A stretch of DNA of 64,000 nt, from positions 1,674,001 to 1,738,000 of the forward strand of contig NZ_JAKGTI010000001.1 of the NCBI RefSeq assembly GCF_021568695.1. Reading direction: 5' to 3'. The notes under the pieces were generated by a model. The model was not told the DNA's origin, did no database searches, and saw nothing but the letters and a program-made list of their open reading frames with translations. The DNA is from Maritalea mediterranea (GTDB taxonomy: Bacteria > Pseudomonadota > Alphaproteobacteria > Rhizobiales > Devosiaceae). Positions 53,916 to 62,043 of the stretch are shown in pieces. The position numbers and the translations under genes are program-made. The stretch's first letter is position 1. Each line of letters opens with the position of its first letter.

Positions 53916-54030
53916 AATAGGTTCCTCCCAGGCCAATATCCGTAAATGATAGCGCAACCATTTGTCAAATCCTCTTTTCATTTTAATTGAATTTGGTTAT
54001 TATCTAATTGTGTTAATTGGATATTTTTGA
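53916..54030. promoter_or_regulatory. Divergent promoter region of gntK and the LacI-type regulator
   Basis: AT-rich 115 bp. A + strand promoter candidate is TTGTCA (53962-53967), 16 bp, TAATTG. Two direct TTAATTG copies (53983-53989 and 54013-54019) lie 30 bp apart and may be regulator half-sites. No good match to the usual GntR palindrome was seen. Confidence 0.4.
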
Positions 54031-55038
54031 ATGAAGAAACCCACATTAAAAGACGTTGCTCGGGAATCAGGCGTTAGCGCAATCACTGTTTCTCGTGCCC
54101 TTCGAACACCAGATGCTGTGTCGGAAAAGTTGCGCGCGCGGATTGATGTCGCCATCGAGAAGTTGGGATATGTGGCCGACGCTGCCGCATCCACCCTGGC
54201 CTCAAACCGCTCGAATATCATCGGGGTTTTGGTGCCTTCATTCTCCAACAATGTGTTTTCTGATGTGCTTGCTGGTGCAAGCCGTGTGCTGGAAGGTACA
54301 AAATATTCGCTGCAAATCGGCAATACCGGCTATAGCGCTTTAACCGAAGAAGCGCTCATTCCCCGTTTTCTGACCTTGAAACCTGCTGGTTTGATTGTGG
54401 CGGGCATTGATCAAACAGAGAAATCGCGCCAGATGTTAGCGCAGGCTAACTGCCCGGTTGTCCAGGTGATGGACACCACACCTGACCCGATTGACGTGAT
54501 TGTCGGCTTTTCCAACGAACAGGCCAGTTTTGAAGCCGTGGAGCACATGATTTCCCAAGGTTTTCGACGCGTCGCCTTTTTGGGCACGCGCATGGATCCG
54601 CGTACCCAGCAGCGGTTGGCGGGGTTTCGCGCCGCTCTGGAAAAGCATGGGCTTTATGATGAAAAACTGCTGATTACCACACCGCAAAAGTCCAATGTCG
54701 CCATTGGCCGCCACCTGTTGGCCACGCTTTTAGAAACCCATCCTGAGTGTGATGCCGTGTTTTGCAACAATGATGACGTGGCCGTTGGCGCGGCCCTCGA
54801 GTGCCAGCGGCGCCATATTCGGGTGCCGCAGCAATTGGGAATTTGCGGCTTCAACGATCTGGGCACCACTTCGCAGATGTATCCAGAAATCACATCCGTT
54901 TACACGCCGCGGACGGAGGTTGGCGCGCGCGCCATGCAATATATTCTGGACCGGAATGCAGATCAGCCGCCCCCCGAAAATCGCACAATCGATCTGGGCT
55001 TCGACCTTAGGATTCGGGCTTCCACACAACGGCACTAG
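54031..55038 (+). CDS. LacI-family regulator, GntR-like
   Basis: 335-aa LacI-type repressor. HTH with hinge at the amino end: KKPTLKDVARESGVSAITVSRAL (2-24), then a periplasmic-binding-like ligand domain (NIIGVLVPSFSNNVFSDVL, VVQVMDTTPDPIDVIVG, DAVFCNNDDVAVGAALECQR). Similarity in wording to gluconate GntR and its divergent position to gntK suggest gluconate as inducer. Convergent with the TolB-like gene. Confidence 0.88.
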   Translation: MKKPTLKDVARESGVSAITVSRALRTPDAVSEKLRARIDVAIEKLGYVADAAASTLASNRSNIIGVLVPSFSNNVFSDVLAGASRVLEGTKYSLQIGNTGYSALTEEALIPRFLTLKPAGLIVAGIDQTEKSRQMLAQANCPVVQVMDTTPDPIDVIVGFSNEQASFEAVEHMISQGFRRVAFLGTRMDPRTQQRLAGFRAALEKHGLYDEKLLITTPQKSNVAIGRHLLATLLETHPECDAVFCNNDDVAVGAALECQRRHIRVPQQLGICGFNDLGTTSQMYPEITSVYTPRTEVGARAMQYILDRNADQPPPENRTIDLGFDLRIRASTQRH

Positions 55039-55085
55039 TGACTTCTTGTTAGAGTGCGCGGGCTGTCCGACCTTTTGGCGAGCAA

Positions 55086-55907
55086 TTACCTGTCGTAACT
55101 CATATAGGCAAAACAGGTGCTATCTGGTGACCAACAGGGCACATTTATGGTGCCTTGACCACCATAAAGGGCTGTCAAACTGCGACTTTCCCCACCCTCA
55201 GATGGCATCAAACGCAATTCCACATCCTTGCCAAAAGGGTGCCCTTCCGTGCCGGCGGGATAGGCAAGATAAAGAACATGACGACCATCTGGCGACGGGT
55301 GTGGAAACCAGTTCACGCTGTTTTCGTCGGTCATCTGCTGGAGATCGGTGCCATTAGGACGTATACGCCATAGCTGGACATCACCGCTAATCTCGCCATT
55401 GAACCAAATCCACGTGCCATCGGTCGTATAATCCGGACCATCGCAATGGTCGAACCCATGGGTCACCTGCGCTTCTTGGCCGCCGTCAACACTGATGGTA
55501 AAAATCTCAAACCCTTCACCCCGATTGGCGGTGTAGGCGAGCGTTTGGCCATCGGGCGACCAGCCATGCCAATAGGACGGTGTTTTCTCAGTGACACGCC
55601 TCGGCGTGCTCCCGCCAATGGGCAGTGTATAAATGGCGCTTTCTCCCGCCTCCGTTTCGTCGCTGATCACCAACCGCGTGCCGTCAGGCGAGATGCCATG
55701 GTCATTGTTCAGTTTCTTGGCGAATCCGGTATCGATCGCGTACAATTTCGGCGTATCAAGAGGCACATTAAAGAGCTTGCCCCCACCGTTAATCACCAGC
55801 CCAGTGCCATCGGGGCTCCAATTTGGCGCCTCCATATGGTCATCGAAGCTCAAAAGCAGCTTGTCGGTGCCGGTGGCCACATCATGGATCATCAAATTGC
55901 TTTTCAT
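55086..55907 (-). CDS. TolB-like beta-propeller protein, cytoplasmic
   Basis: 273 aa without a signal peptide (starts MKSNLMIHDVATGTDKLLLS). It consists of repeated WD40/PD40 blades with the SPDGT-type turn: NWSPDGTGLVI, GISPDGTRLVI, GWSPDGQTLAY, PSPDGRHVLYLA and CWSPDSTCFAY. Related proteins are annotated as TolB-like or DPP-IV N-terminal-like. Function unknown; it sits 70 bp after the Gfo/Idh/MocA gene on the same strand and may belong to the sugar operon, perhaps as a lyase-like or substrate-sensing propeller (speculative). Confidence 0.75.
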   Translation of the reverse strand: MKSNLMIHDVATGTDKLLLSFDDHMEAPNWSPDGTGLVINGGGKLFNVPLDTPKLYAIDTGFAKKLNNDHGISPDGTRLVISDETEAGESAIYTLPIGGSTPRRVTEKTPSYWHGWSPDGQTLAYTANRGEGFEIFTISVDGGQEAQVTHGFDHCDGPDYTTDGTWIWFNGEISGDVQLWRIRPNGTDLQQMTDENSVNWFPHPSPDGRHVLYLAYPAGTEGHPFGKDVELRLMPSEGGESRSLTALYGGQGTINVPCWSPDSTCFAYMSYDR

Positions 55908-55976
55908 GACTTCTCCTTTGCTTTGGCCTAATGCGCAAACGCCACGGCCCTGCGGACTGTTGACGAAATTGATTGG

Positions 55977-57128
55977 CTAGGCAAGGTCAACCCAGCTTGA
56001 ATTGTTCTGGCTCGAGCGAATACAGGCATCAATAAATTGCACGCCTTTCAACCCGTCCTGAACCGTGGGGAAATGCACCGCCGGATCAAGCTTTGTGCCG
56101 CTTTGTGCCGCACGGATCGCGGCGGCGGCTTCGCTATAAATATTGGCAAAGCCTTCCAGATAACCTTCTGGATGCCCCGGCGGAATGCGGCTGACGCGCC
56201 CTGCGGCCTCACCGGCACCGGGGCCGTTGCGCGTGATTTTGCGGGGTGGTTCGCTAAAGGGGGCATACCACAAATAGTTCGGGTCTTCCTGTGCCCATTC
56301 CAGCCCGCCCTTCTCCCCATAGATGCGCAGCCGCAACCCATTTTCGTTGCCCGGTGCCACCTGACTGCACCATAGCGTACCGCGTGCACCATCAGAAAAG
56401 CGCAGCATGATATGGGCATTATCGTCGACCTGACGCCCCGGCACAAAGGATTGCAAATCCGCCGCCAGATGCTCCACCTCCAGCCCGGAGACAAAGCAGG
56501 ACAAATTGAACGCATGGGTGCCAATATCGCCAATGGAGCCGCCTGCGCCAGATCTTTTCGGGTCCGTGCGCCAGCTCGCCTGCTTATTGTCAGCCTCTTC
56601 GGTCAACCAGTCCTGCAGATATTCTGATTGTACCAGCCGGATACGGCCCAATTCACCATTCGCCACCATGTCGCGGGCTTGCCGGATCATGGGATAGGCG
56701 GTGTAATTATGGGTGAGGACGAACAGCGCATTTGATTTTTGCGCGGTGTCGTTCAGCAGCTTTGCATCCTCGAGATTTGAGGTGAGGGGCTTGTCGCAAA
56801 TGACATGGATGCCCTTTTCCAAAAACAGTTTGGCCGGGGCAAAATGCATATGGTTGGGCGTAACAATCGCCACCGCCTCAATGCCATCCGGCCGATCGGC
56901 TTCCTGGGCCGCCATCTGTTCAAAATCATCATAGATCCGGTCTGGCGCCAAGCCCAGCGCCGCGCCGGAGGCCTGAGATTTTTCCGGCGTCGAGGCGAGG
57001 GCGCCTGCCACCAGTTGATGATGGCCATCAAGCCGCGCGGCGAAACGGTGAACCTCGCCGATAAAGGCGCCTTTGCCGCCGCCCACCATGCCCAGCCGGA
57101 TCGGGCGTGCATAGTCTTTCTGTGTCAT
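55977..57128 (-). CDS. Gfo/Idh/MocA-family oxidoreductase
   Basis: 383-aa NAD(P)-dependent dehydrogenase acting on a sugar, inositol or derivative. N-terminal Rossmann motif RLGMVGGGKGAFIGEVHR, the catalytic EKGIHVICDKP loop (Lys of the CDKP motif), and SGAGGSIGDIGTHAFNL. C-terminal alpha/beta domain to the end. Start: ATG at 57128, overlapping the stop of the upstream isomerase gene; TTG at 57134 is also in frame. Likely paired with that TIM-barrel isomerase in one degradation pathway. Confidence 0.9.
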   Translation of the reverse strand: MTQKDYARPIRLGMVGGGKGAFIGEVHRFAARLDGHHQLVAGALASTPEKSQASGAALGLAPDRIYDDFEQMAAQEADRPDGIEAVAIVTPNHMHFAPAKLFLEKGIHVICDKPLTSNLEDAKLLNDTAQKSNALFVLTHNYTAYPMIRQARDMVANGELGRIRLVQSEYLQDWLTEEADNKQASWRTDPKRSGAGGSIGDIGTHAFNLSCFVSGLEVEHLAADLQSFVPGRQVDDNAHIMLRFSDGARGTLWCSQVAPGNENGLRLRIYGEKGGLEWAQEDPNYLWYAPFSEPPRKITRNGPGAGEAAGRVSRIPPGHPEGYLEGFANIYSEAAAAIRAAQSGTKLDPAVHFPTVQDGLKGVQFIDACIRSSQNNSSWVDLA

Positions 57129-57130
57129 GA

Positions 57131-58186
57131 TCAATCCAATCCCAACATTGCCCGATTGGCCGCCCGGTCGGTGCCGCCATCGGCAAAATCGTCAAATGCT
57201 CTTTCGGTGACTTCAATAATGTGATCGCGCACAAATTGTGCGCCTTCGCGGGCACCAGCCTCGGGATGCTTCAGGCAGCACTCCCATTCCACCACGGCCC
57301 AGCCGTCAAAATCATTGGCCGCCATTTTGGAAAAGATCGCGGAAAAATCCACCTGGCCGTCGCCCAGGCTTCTGAAGCGACCTGCACGATCCACCCAGCT
57401 CTGATAACCGCCATAAACGCCCTGCCGCCCGGTGGGGTTAAATTCGGCATCCTTGATGTGCAGCATTTTGATGCGGTCTTTATAGATGTCGATATGGTCG
57501 ATATAATCCAGGCATTGCAGCACAAAGTGCGACGGGTCGTAGAGCATGTTGCAGCGCGGATGATTGTTCACCCGCTCCAAAAACATCTCAAAGGTGATGC
57601 CATCATGCAGATCTTCGCCCGGATGAATTTCATAGCAGACATCGACACCGCATTCTTCCGCATGATCGAGGATCGGCAGCCAGCGCCGCGCCAGCTCTTC
57701 AAATGCTTCATCAATCAAGCCGTCGGGCCGTTGCGGCCAAGGATAGATATAGGGCCAAGCCAAGGCGCCGGAAAAGGATGCCAATTGGCTTGTGCCGAAA
57801 TGTTTTGAGGCGCTCAGCGCCAGTTTGACCTGCTCAACGGCCCATTCCTGCCGAGCTTTGGGGTTGTTGTGCACTTTGGCCGGGGCAAAACCGTCAAAGC
57901 CTTTATCATAGGCCGGATGTACCGCCACAAGCTGGCCCTGCAAATGGGTGGTCAGATCAGTGATCTCGACGCCATTTTCTTTGGCAATGCCCGCCAGCTT
58001 ATCGCAATAATCCTTGGAGCTTGCTGCTTTGGCCAGATCAATCAGCCGCCCATCCCAACTGGGAAGTTGCACGCCGAGATAACCACAGTCAGCAGCCCAT
58101 TTTGTAATGTCATTCCAATTGTTAAATGGGGCCGTGTCGCCCGCAAATTGCGCCAGGAACAGGGCCGGTCCTTTGATTGTTTTCAC
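57131..58186 (-). CDS. TIM-barrel sugar isomerase/epimerase (AP-endonuclease-2 family)
   Basis: 351-aa protein of the IolE/IolH/hydroxypyruvate-isomerase-like superfamily. Metal-ligand regions visible: CYEIHPGEDLHDG (Glu), MLYDPSHFVLQ (Asp/His), MLHIKDAEF (His/Asp) and AVVEWECCL (Glu). Start: GTG at 58186, 8 nt after GGAG; no ATG nearby. Placed between the binding protein gene (with hairpin) and the MocA-type dehydrogenase gene. Substrate unknown; an inositol- or keto-sugar-type route is suggested by family only. Confidence 0.88.
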   Translation of the reverse strand: MKTIKGPALFLAQFAGDTAPFNNWNDITKWAADCGYLGVQLPSWDGRLIDLAKAASSKDYCDKLAGIAKENGVEITDLTTHLQGQLVAVHPAYDKGFDGFAPAKVHNNPKARQEWAVEQVKLALSASKHFGTSQLASFSGALAWPYIYPWPQRPDGLIDEAFEELARRWLPILDHAEECGVDVCYEIHPGEDLHDGITFEMFLERVNNHPRCNMLYDPSHFVLQCLDYIDHIDIYKDRIKMLHIKDAEFNPTGRQGVYGGYQSWVDRAGRFRSLGDGQVDFSAIFSKMAANDFDGWAVVEWECCLKHPEAGAREGAQFVRDHIIEVTERAFDDFADGGTDRAANRAMLGLD

Positions 58187-58208
58187 AAGATTTCTCCAGA
58201 TTAATAGA

Positions 58209-58238
58209 GCGGCAAAGGGATGGACCTCCCTTTGCCGC
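58209..58238 (-). terminator. Stem-loop after the sugar-binding-protein gene
   Basis: Perfect 12-bp inverted repeat GCGGCAAAGGGA / TCCCTTTGCCGC (58209-58220, 58227-58238) with a 6-nt loop. On the minus strand it is followed by TCTATTAATC. It separates the importer genes from the catabolic genes. Confidence 0.75.
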
Positions 58239-58255
58239 CAAGGTTCTCGCCAGTC

Positions 58256-59215
58256 TTAGAACGGCGAGTCCGGGAAGTAGAAGTCCATCGCGTTTTCCTG
58301 GGTGATCAATGTCGCGCCCAAGATATAGCGACCAGCAACCGGGCCGTTTGATTTAAACGCATTGACGGTAACATCCATGGCTGTGGCGATCATCGCAGGC
58401 GGATAGAGCACATCCACCGGAATCAACTCATCGCCTTCAGAAATACGCTTGATGATCTGCTTCATGCCAGCACCGCCGACAACAAAGATGCCATCATCGT
58501 CGCGACTAGCTTGTTCAAGCGCGGCCATAACGCCAATAGCGATATCATCATCTTGCGCCCAAACCGCATCAATATCGGGGAAACGGCTGAGGAAATCCTG
58601 CATCACCTCAAACCCGTCATCGCGGTTCCAGTTGGCGTGTTTGTGATCCAGCACATTGATGCCAGAGCCTTCAATTTCTTCCATAAAGGCATCAAAACGC
58701 TCATTGTCGATCACGGTTGGAATACCGCGCAGAATAACGATATTGTCGCCTTCGTTCAGACGGGTTTTCATATATTGCGCGGAGACGCGGCCCAGTTCCG
58801 GGTTGTTGCCGGCCACATAAATGTCTTCAATATTTGGCTGGCTCAATCCCCGGTCAACCACTGTGATCAGGGCGCCGGACTTTTTGGCGTTCAGTACAGG
58901 ATCTGTCAGCGGATCAGATTCAAACGGCAAGACCACAAGCGCATCAATGCCATGGGCGGACACAAGGTCTTCAATGGCGTTGGCCTGTTGACCGGAATCC
59001 GGTGAGTTCACCAAGATCAGGTCCACATCCGGATAAAGCTCTTCCAGACGCTTTTCTGCCTGTTCGGCATGCCAGTTCATGCCTGCTGCCCAGGCATGGG
59101 TTGGTGTGGGATAGGACACACCGATTTTGATCTTGTCTTCCTGCGCCGTGGCAGCACTTGCCAGGGCAAGCACACCAGCCGCGGCCAGCGACAATAGGGT
59201 TTTAGTTGGTCTCAT
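58256..59215 (-). CDS. Sugar ABC transporter substrate-binding protein (RbsB class)
   Basis: 319-aa periplasmic protein. Signal peptide TLLSLAAAGVLALASAATA then QEDKIKIGVSYPTP. Peripla_BP_4-type core with IDALVVLPFESDPLTDPV, VVDRGLSQPNIEDIYVAGNN and VWAQDDDIAIGVMAALEQA. RBS GGGAGGAACC before the ATG at 59215. The ligand is a sugar or polyol of unknown identity. Confidence 0.92.
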   Translation of the reverse strand: MRPTKTLLSLAAAGVLALASAATAQEDKIKIGVSYPTPTHAWAAGMNWHAEQAEKRLEELYPDVDLILVNSPDSGQQANAIEDLVSAHGIDALVVLPFESDPLTDPVLNAKKSGALITVVDRGLSQPNIEDIYVAGNNPELGRVSAQYMKTRLNEGDNIVILRGIPTVIDNERFDAFMEEIEGSGINVLDHKHANWNRDDGFEVMQDFLSRFPDIDAVWAQDDDIAIGVMAALEQASRDDDGIFVVGGAGMKQIIKRISEGDELIPVDVLYPPAMIATAMDVTVNAFKSNGPVAGRYILGATLITQENAMDFYFPDSPF

Positions 59216-59306
59216 TGGTTCCTCCCAATCAAGAATTTAGGGTGAGCGATACCGGTCACCGGCAAAGCTCGGTTCTTCACGTCGCCTGAGACGGGACGTA
59301 AATTCG

Positions 59307-60326
59307 CTAAGTGGTTTTCTTCTTGTTTTTGCCCCAGCTACCCCGTTGCAGCCACACAGCGACGATGATGATCAGCCCCTGCATTGTGCCGTTGAGATAG
59401 TTGGAGATCACATCGGTGAAATTCAAAATATTCCCGATCGTGGTTAGAATGAGCGCGCCCAATATGGTGCCGCCAATGCGGCCATAGCCGCCTTTGAGCA
59501 CCGTGCCGCCAATGATCACCGCGGCGATGGCTTCCAGCTCCCACAGCACACCGGTGGTGCCCGATGCCGAGCCGAGACGCGGCACATAAATGATGGTGGC
59601 CAGCGCCACACACAGGCCCTGAATAATGTAGGTGTAGGTCTTGATGCGATCGACCTTGATGGCGGAATATTTCGCCACCGCTTCGCTGGACCCGATGGCG
59701 GTGCAAAAGCGGCCAAAGGCGGTGCGGTTCAAAAGGATCCAGCCCGCAATGGCGACAAAGATAAACACCCATACCGGCACGGGCAGCCCCAACACGCTTT
59801 CATAATAGACCGGGCGATAGGTGCCACGCAGGTCAAAATTGAGTGACAGGGTGCCGCCATCGGCGAAATAGGTCACCAGAGACCGGAAAATGCCCATGGT
59901 GCCGAGGGTGACGATAAAGGCTTCAATCTTGCCCTTGGTGGTCAAAAATCCGTTGATCCACCCGGCGCCGATGCCCAGAATGATGCTGCAGCCACACCCC
60001 AGAATAACGGTGGCCACGCCGGTGCCCAGCGTATCGACAGCGCTGTTCATGATGATGATCATCAGTCCGGCAATCACCGCCGCCATGGACCCCACAGACA
60101 GGTCAATGCCGCCGGCGGTGATCACAAAAGTGGCGCCCACCGCAATAATGCCGATAAAGGCGGAGCGGGTGAGCAGATTGGTGATGTTGCCCTCGCTTAA
60201 AAAGGCCGGGTTAAGCAAATACCCTATGACGCAAAGGATAAGCAATGCGATGGCGGGCCCCAATGTTTTGAAATCAATATCAGGCCATTTTGACTGTTTT
60301 TCGGGCGCGGCCGTTTGATCAACCAT
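59307..60326 (-). CDS. Sugar ABC transporter permease (RbsC class)
   Basis: 339-aa membrane protein of the BPD_transp_2 family with about nine helices: [59 protein letters not shown] and IAAVIIGGTVLKGGYGRIGG. Start: ATG at 60326 with GGAGG upstream, overlapping the ATPase gene by 8 bp. Confidence 0.92.
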   Translation of the reverse strand: MVDQTAAPEKQSKWPDIDFKTLGPAIALLILCVIGYLLNPAFLSEGNITNLLTRSAFIGIIAVGATFVITAGGIDLSVGSMAAVIAGLMIIIMNSAVDTLGTGVATVILGCGCSIILGIGAGWINGFLTTKGKIEAFIVTLGTMGIFRSLVTYFADGGTLSLNFDLRGTYRPVYYESVLGLPVPVWVFIFVAIAGWILLNRTAFGRFCTAIGSSEAVAKYSAIKVDRIKTYTYIIQGLCVALATIIYVPRLGSASGTTGVLWELEAIAAVIIGGTVLKGGYGRIGGTILGALILTTIGNILNFTDVISNYLNGTMQGLIIIVAVWLQRGSWGKNKKKTT

Positions 60327-61845
60327 GTACTCTTGCCTCCTTCAAACCGGCGGCATACCGCACGATTTCTGTCTCATTATTGTCGTTTCCGGTTACAACG
60401 CCGGTGATCCGGCCTTCGCGCATCACCGCGACACGGTGGCAGACGCCGATGATTTCGGGCATTTCCGATGAAATCACCACCACTGACATGCCGTCTGCCG
60501 CCAGCGCCGCGATAAAATGATAAATCTGCTGCTTGGTGCCCACATCAATGCCGCGGGTTGGCTCATCAATAATTACAATACGCGGATCACATTCCATAAT
60601 CTTGGCCAGCAGCAATTTCTGCTGGTTGCCGCCGGACATGTCGCCCACCTTCACCTTGGGGTCGCGGGCGCGAATATCAAACCGGCGGATGCCGCGTTTA
60701 AGGGCTTCTTCTTCTGCGGCCGTGTCCATCATGAAATTTTTCACAAATTTAGGCAGCGCCATCAGGGTGAGATTGGGCCGCATGGTCTTTTCCAGCAACA
60801 GCCCGCGCCCCTTACGATCTTTGGTGAGATAGGTCACCCCGGCATCGCGCGCTTCGGCAACATTTTTAAACTGCACGGGCTGGCCATCCAGATAGACCTG
60901 CCCCTCCTCGATAGAGGACAACCCGCAAATGGCCTCAAAAAGGGCGGTGCGGCCAGAGCCAACCAGCCCAGAGAAGCCCAGAATTTCACCCTTGCGCAGC
61001 TCAAATGAGACATTATTGACGTTGGGCGCCACCAGATTTTGCACCTGCAGCACGATATCTGAATCAACATCGGCTTCATTCTTTGGCGGATAGAGGTTGG
61101 ACAGTTCGCGCCCCACCATCATTTGCGCCATCGAATCGAGACTCAACTCATCCACCGGCTTGGTGGCGATCCACTGGCCGTCGCGCAAAATGGTGACACG
61201 GTCAGCAATCTGATTCACTTCTGCCAGTTTATGGGACACGAATATAATGGCCACGCCGCGCTTTTTCAGTTTTTCCACTTGCTGGAAAAACAATTCGGTT
61301 TCGGCATCGGTGAGCACCGCTGTGGGCTCATCCATAATCAGTACGCGGGCATCGCGGCTCATGGCCTTGACGATTTCAACCATCTGCTTTTCGGCAATGG
61401 AAAGCTCTGAAATCCGGTCATTTGGCGAGATATTCATGCCCACTTCCTGCAACCAGCTTGCCACTTTTTGCGACATTTCCTTGCGGTCCAGAAACCCATT
61501 GCGGGACAGTTCGCGCCCGAGAAAGATGTTCTCTTCAACGGTCATCTGCTCGGCCAGATTAAGCTCCTGGTGAATAAGCACAATGCCCAGCGCTTCGGCC
61601 TGGCCATTAGGGGGCAGAACGGTTTCTTCCCCGTCATAAATCAGATTGCCTGAGGTAGGGGCGTGGAATCCGCCCAGAATTTTCATCAAGGTGGATTTGC
61701 CTGCGCCATTTTCTCCAATTAGGGCATGAACTTCGCCAGCCTGCACGTCAAAATTGACGCTGAACAGCACCGGCACTTCCCCAAATGACTTGCTGATCCG
61801 GTCAGCAAGCAATACGGCTTTATTGGATGAATCATCCATTGGCAT
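60319..61845 (-). CDS. Sugar ABC transporter ATP-binding protein, two fused domains (RbsA class)
   Basis: 508-aa tandem ATPase. Domain 1 has Walker A GENGAGKST, signature LSIAEKQMV and Walker B MDEPTAVL. Domain 2 has the usual degenerate Walker A GLVGSGRTA and the signature region MSGGNQQKLLLAK with IIDEPTRGID. Start: ATG at 61845, 9 nt after GGGGAGGA; the frame continues to 61971 only through the operator repeats, which is an artefact. First gene of the importer/catabolic operon, divergent from the LacI gene. Confidence 0.93.
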   Translation of the reverse strand: MPMDDSSNKAVLLADRISKSFGEVPVLFSVNFDVQAGEVHALIGENGAGKSTLMKILGGFHAPTSGNLIYDGEETVLPPNGQAEALGIVLIHQELNLAEQMTVEENIFLGRELSRNGFLDRKEMSQKVASWLQEVGMNISPNDRISELSIAEKQMVEIVKAMSRDARVLIMDEPTAVLTDAETELFFQQVEKLKKRGVAIIFVSHKLAEVNQIADRVTILRDGQWIATKPVDELSLDSMAQMMVGRELSNLYPPKNEADVDSDIVLQVQNLVAPNVNNVSFELRKGEILGFSGLVGSGRTALFEAICGLSSIEEGQVYLDGQPVQFKNVAEARDAGVTYLTKDRKGRGLLLEKTMRPNLTLMALPKFVKNFMMDTAAEEEALKRGIRRFDIRARDPKVKVGDMSGGNQQKLLLAKIMECDPRIVIIDEPTRGIDVGTKQQIYHFIAALAADGMSVVVISSEMPEIIGVCHRVAVMREGRITGVVTGNDNNETEIVRYAAGLKEARVHG

Positions 61846-61898
61846 AGTCTTAATCCTCCCCCGGCTGACACACCTCCAGATTGTGCCAACAAGAGCTA

Positions 61899-61957
61899 TG
61901 TAAACCTTTTCATCAGGAATGTAAACCTTTTCATCTGTAAAAATGTAAACCTTTTCA
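61899..61957. promoter_or_regulatory. Three tandem LacI-type operators
   Basis: Three identical 14-bp copies of TGTAAACCTTTTCA at 61899-61912, 61920-61933 and 61944-61957 (start-to-start 21 and 24 bp). On the minus strand each reads TGAAAAGGTTTACA, which fits the LacI/GalR-family pseudopalindrome TGNAANNNNTTNCA. They lie between the importer operon and the divergent LacI-type gene. Confidence 0.85.
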
Positions 61958-62043
61958 CTACAATCAGCCAAATCAATATATTAAGAGGGAAGGGAACTTG
62001 CGCTCCCAGCAGGTCTGACCCCGAATAGTGAAGGCGTAGCTTT

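Noticed and set aside
61846-61971. N-terminal extension of the RbsA-type ATPase (repeated EKVYI)
   Set aside because: The repeated peptide is only the translation of the operator repeats; a good Shine-Dalgarno places the start at 61845.
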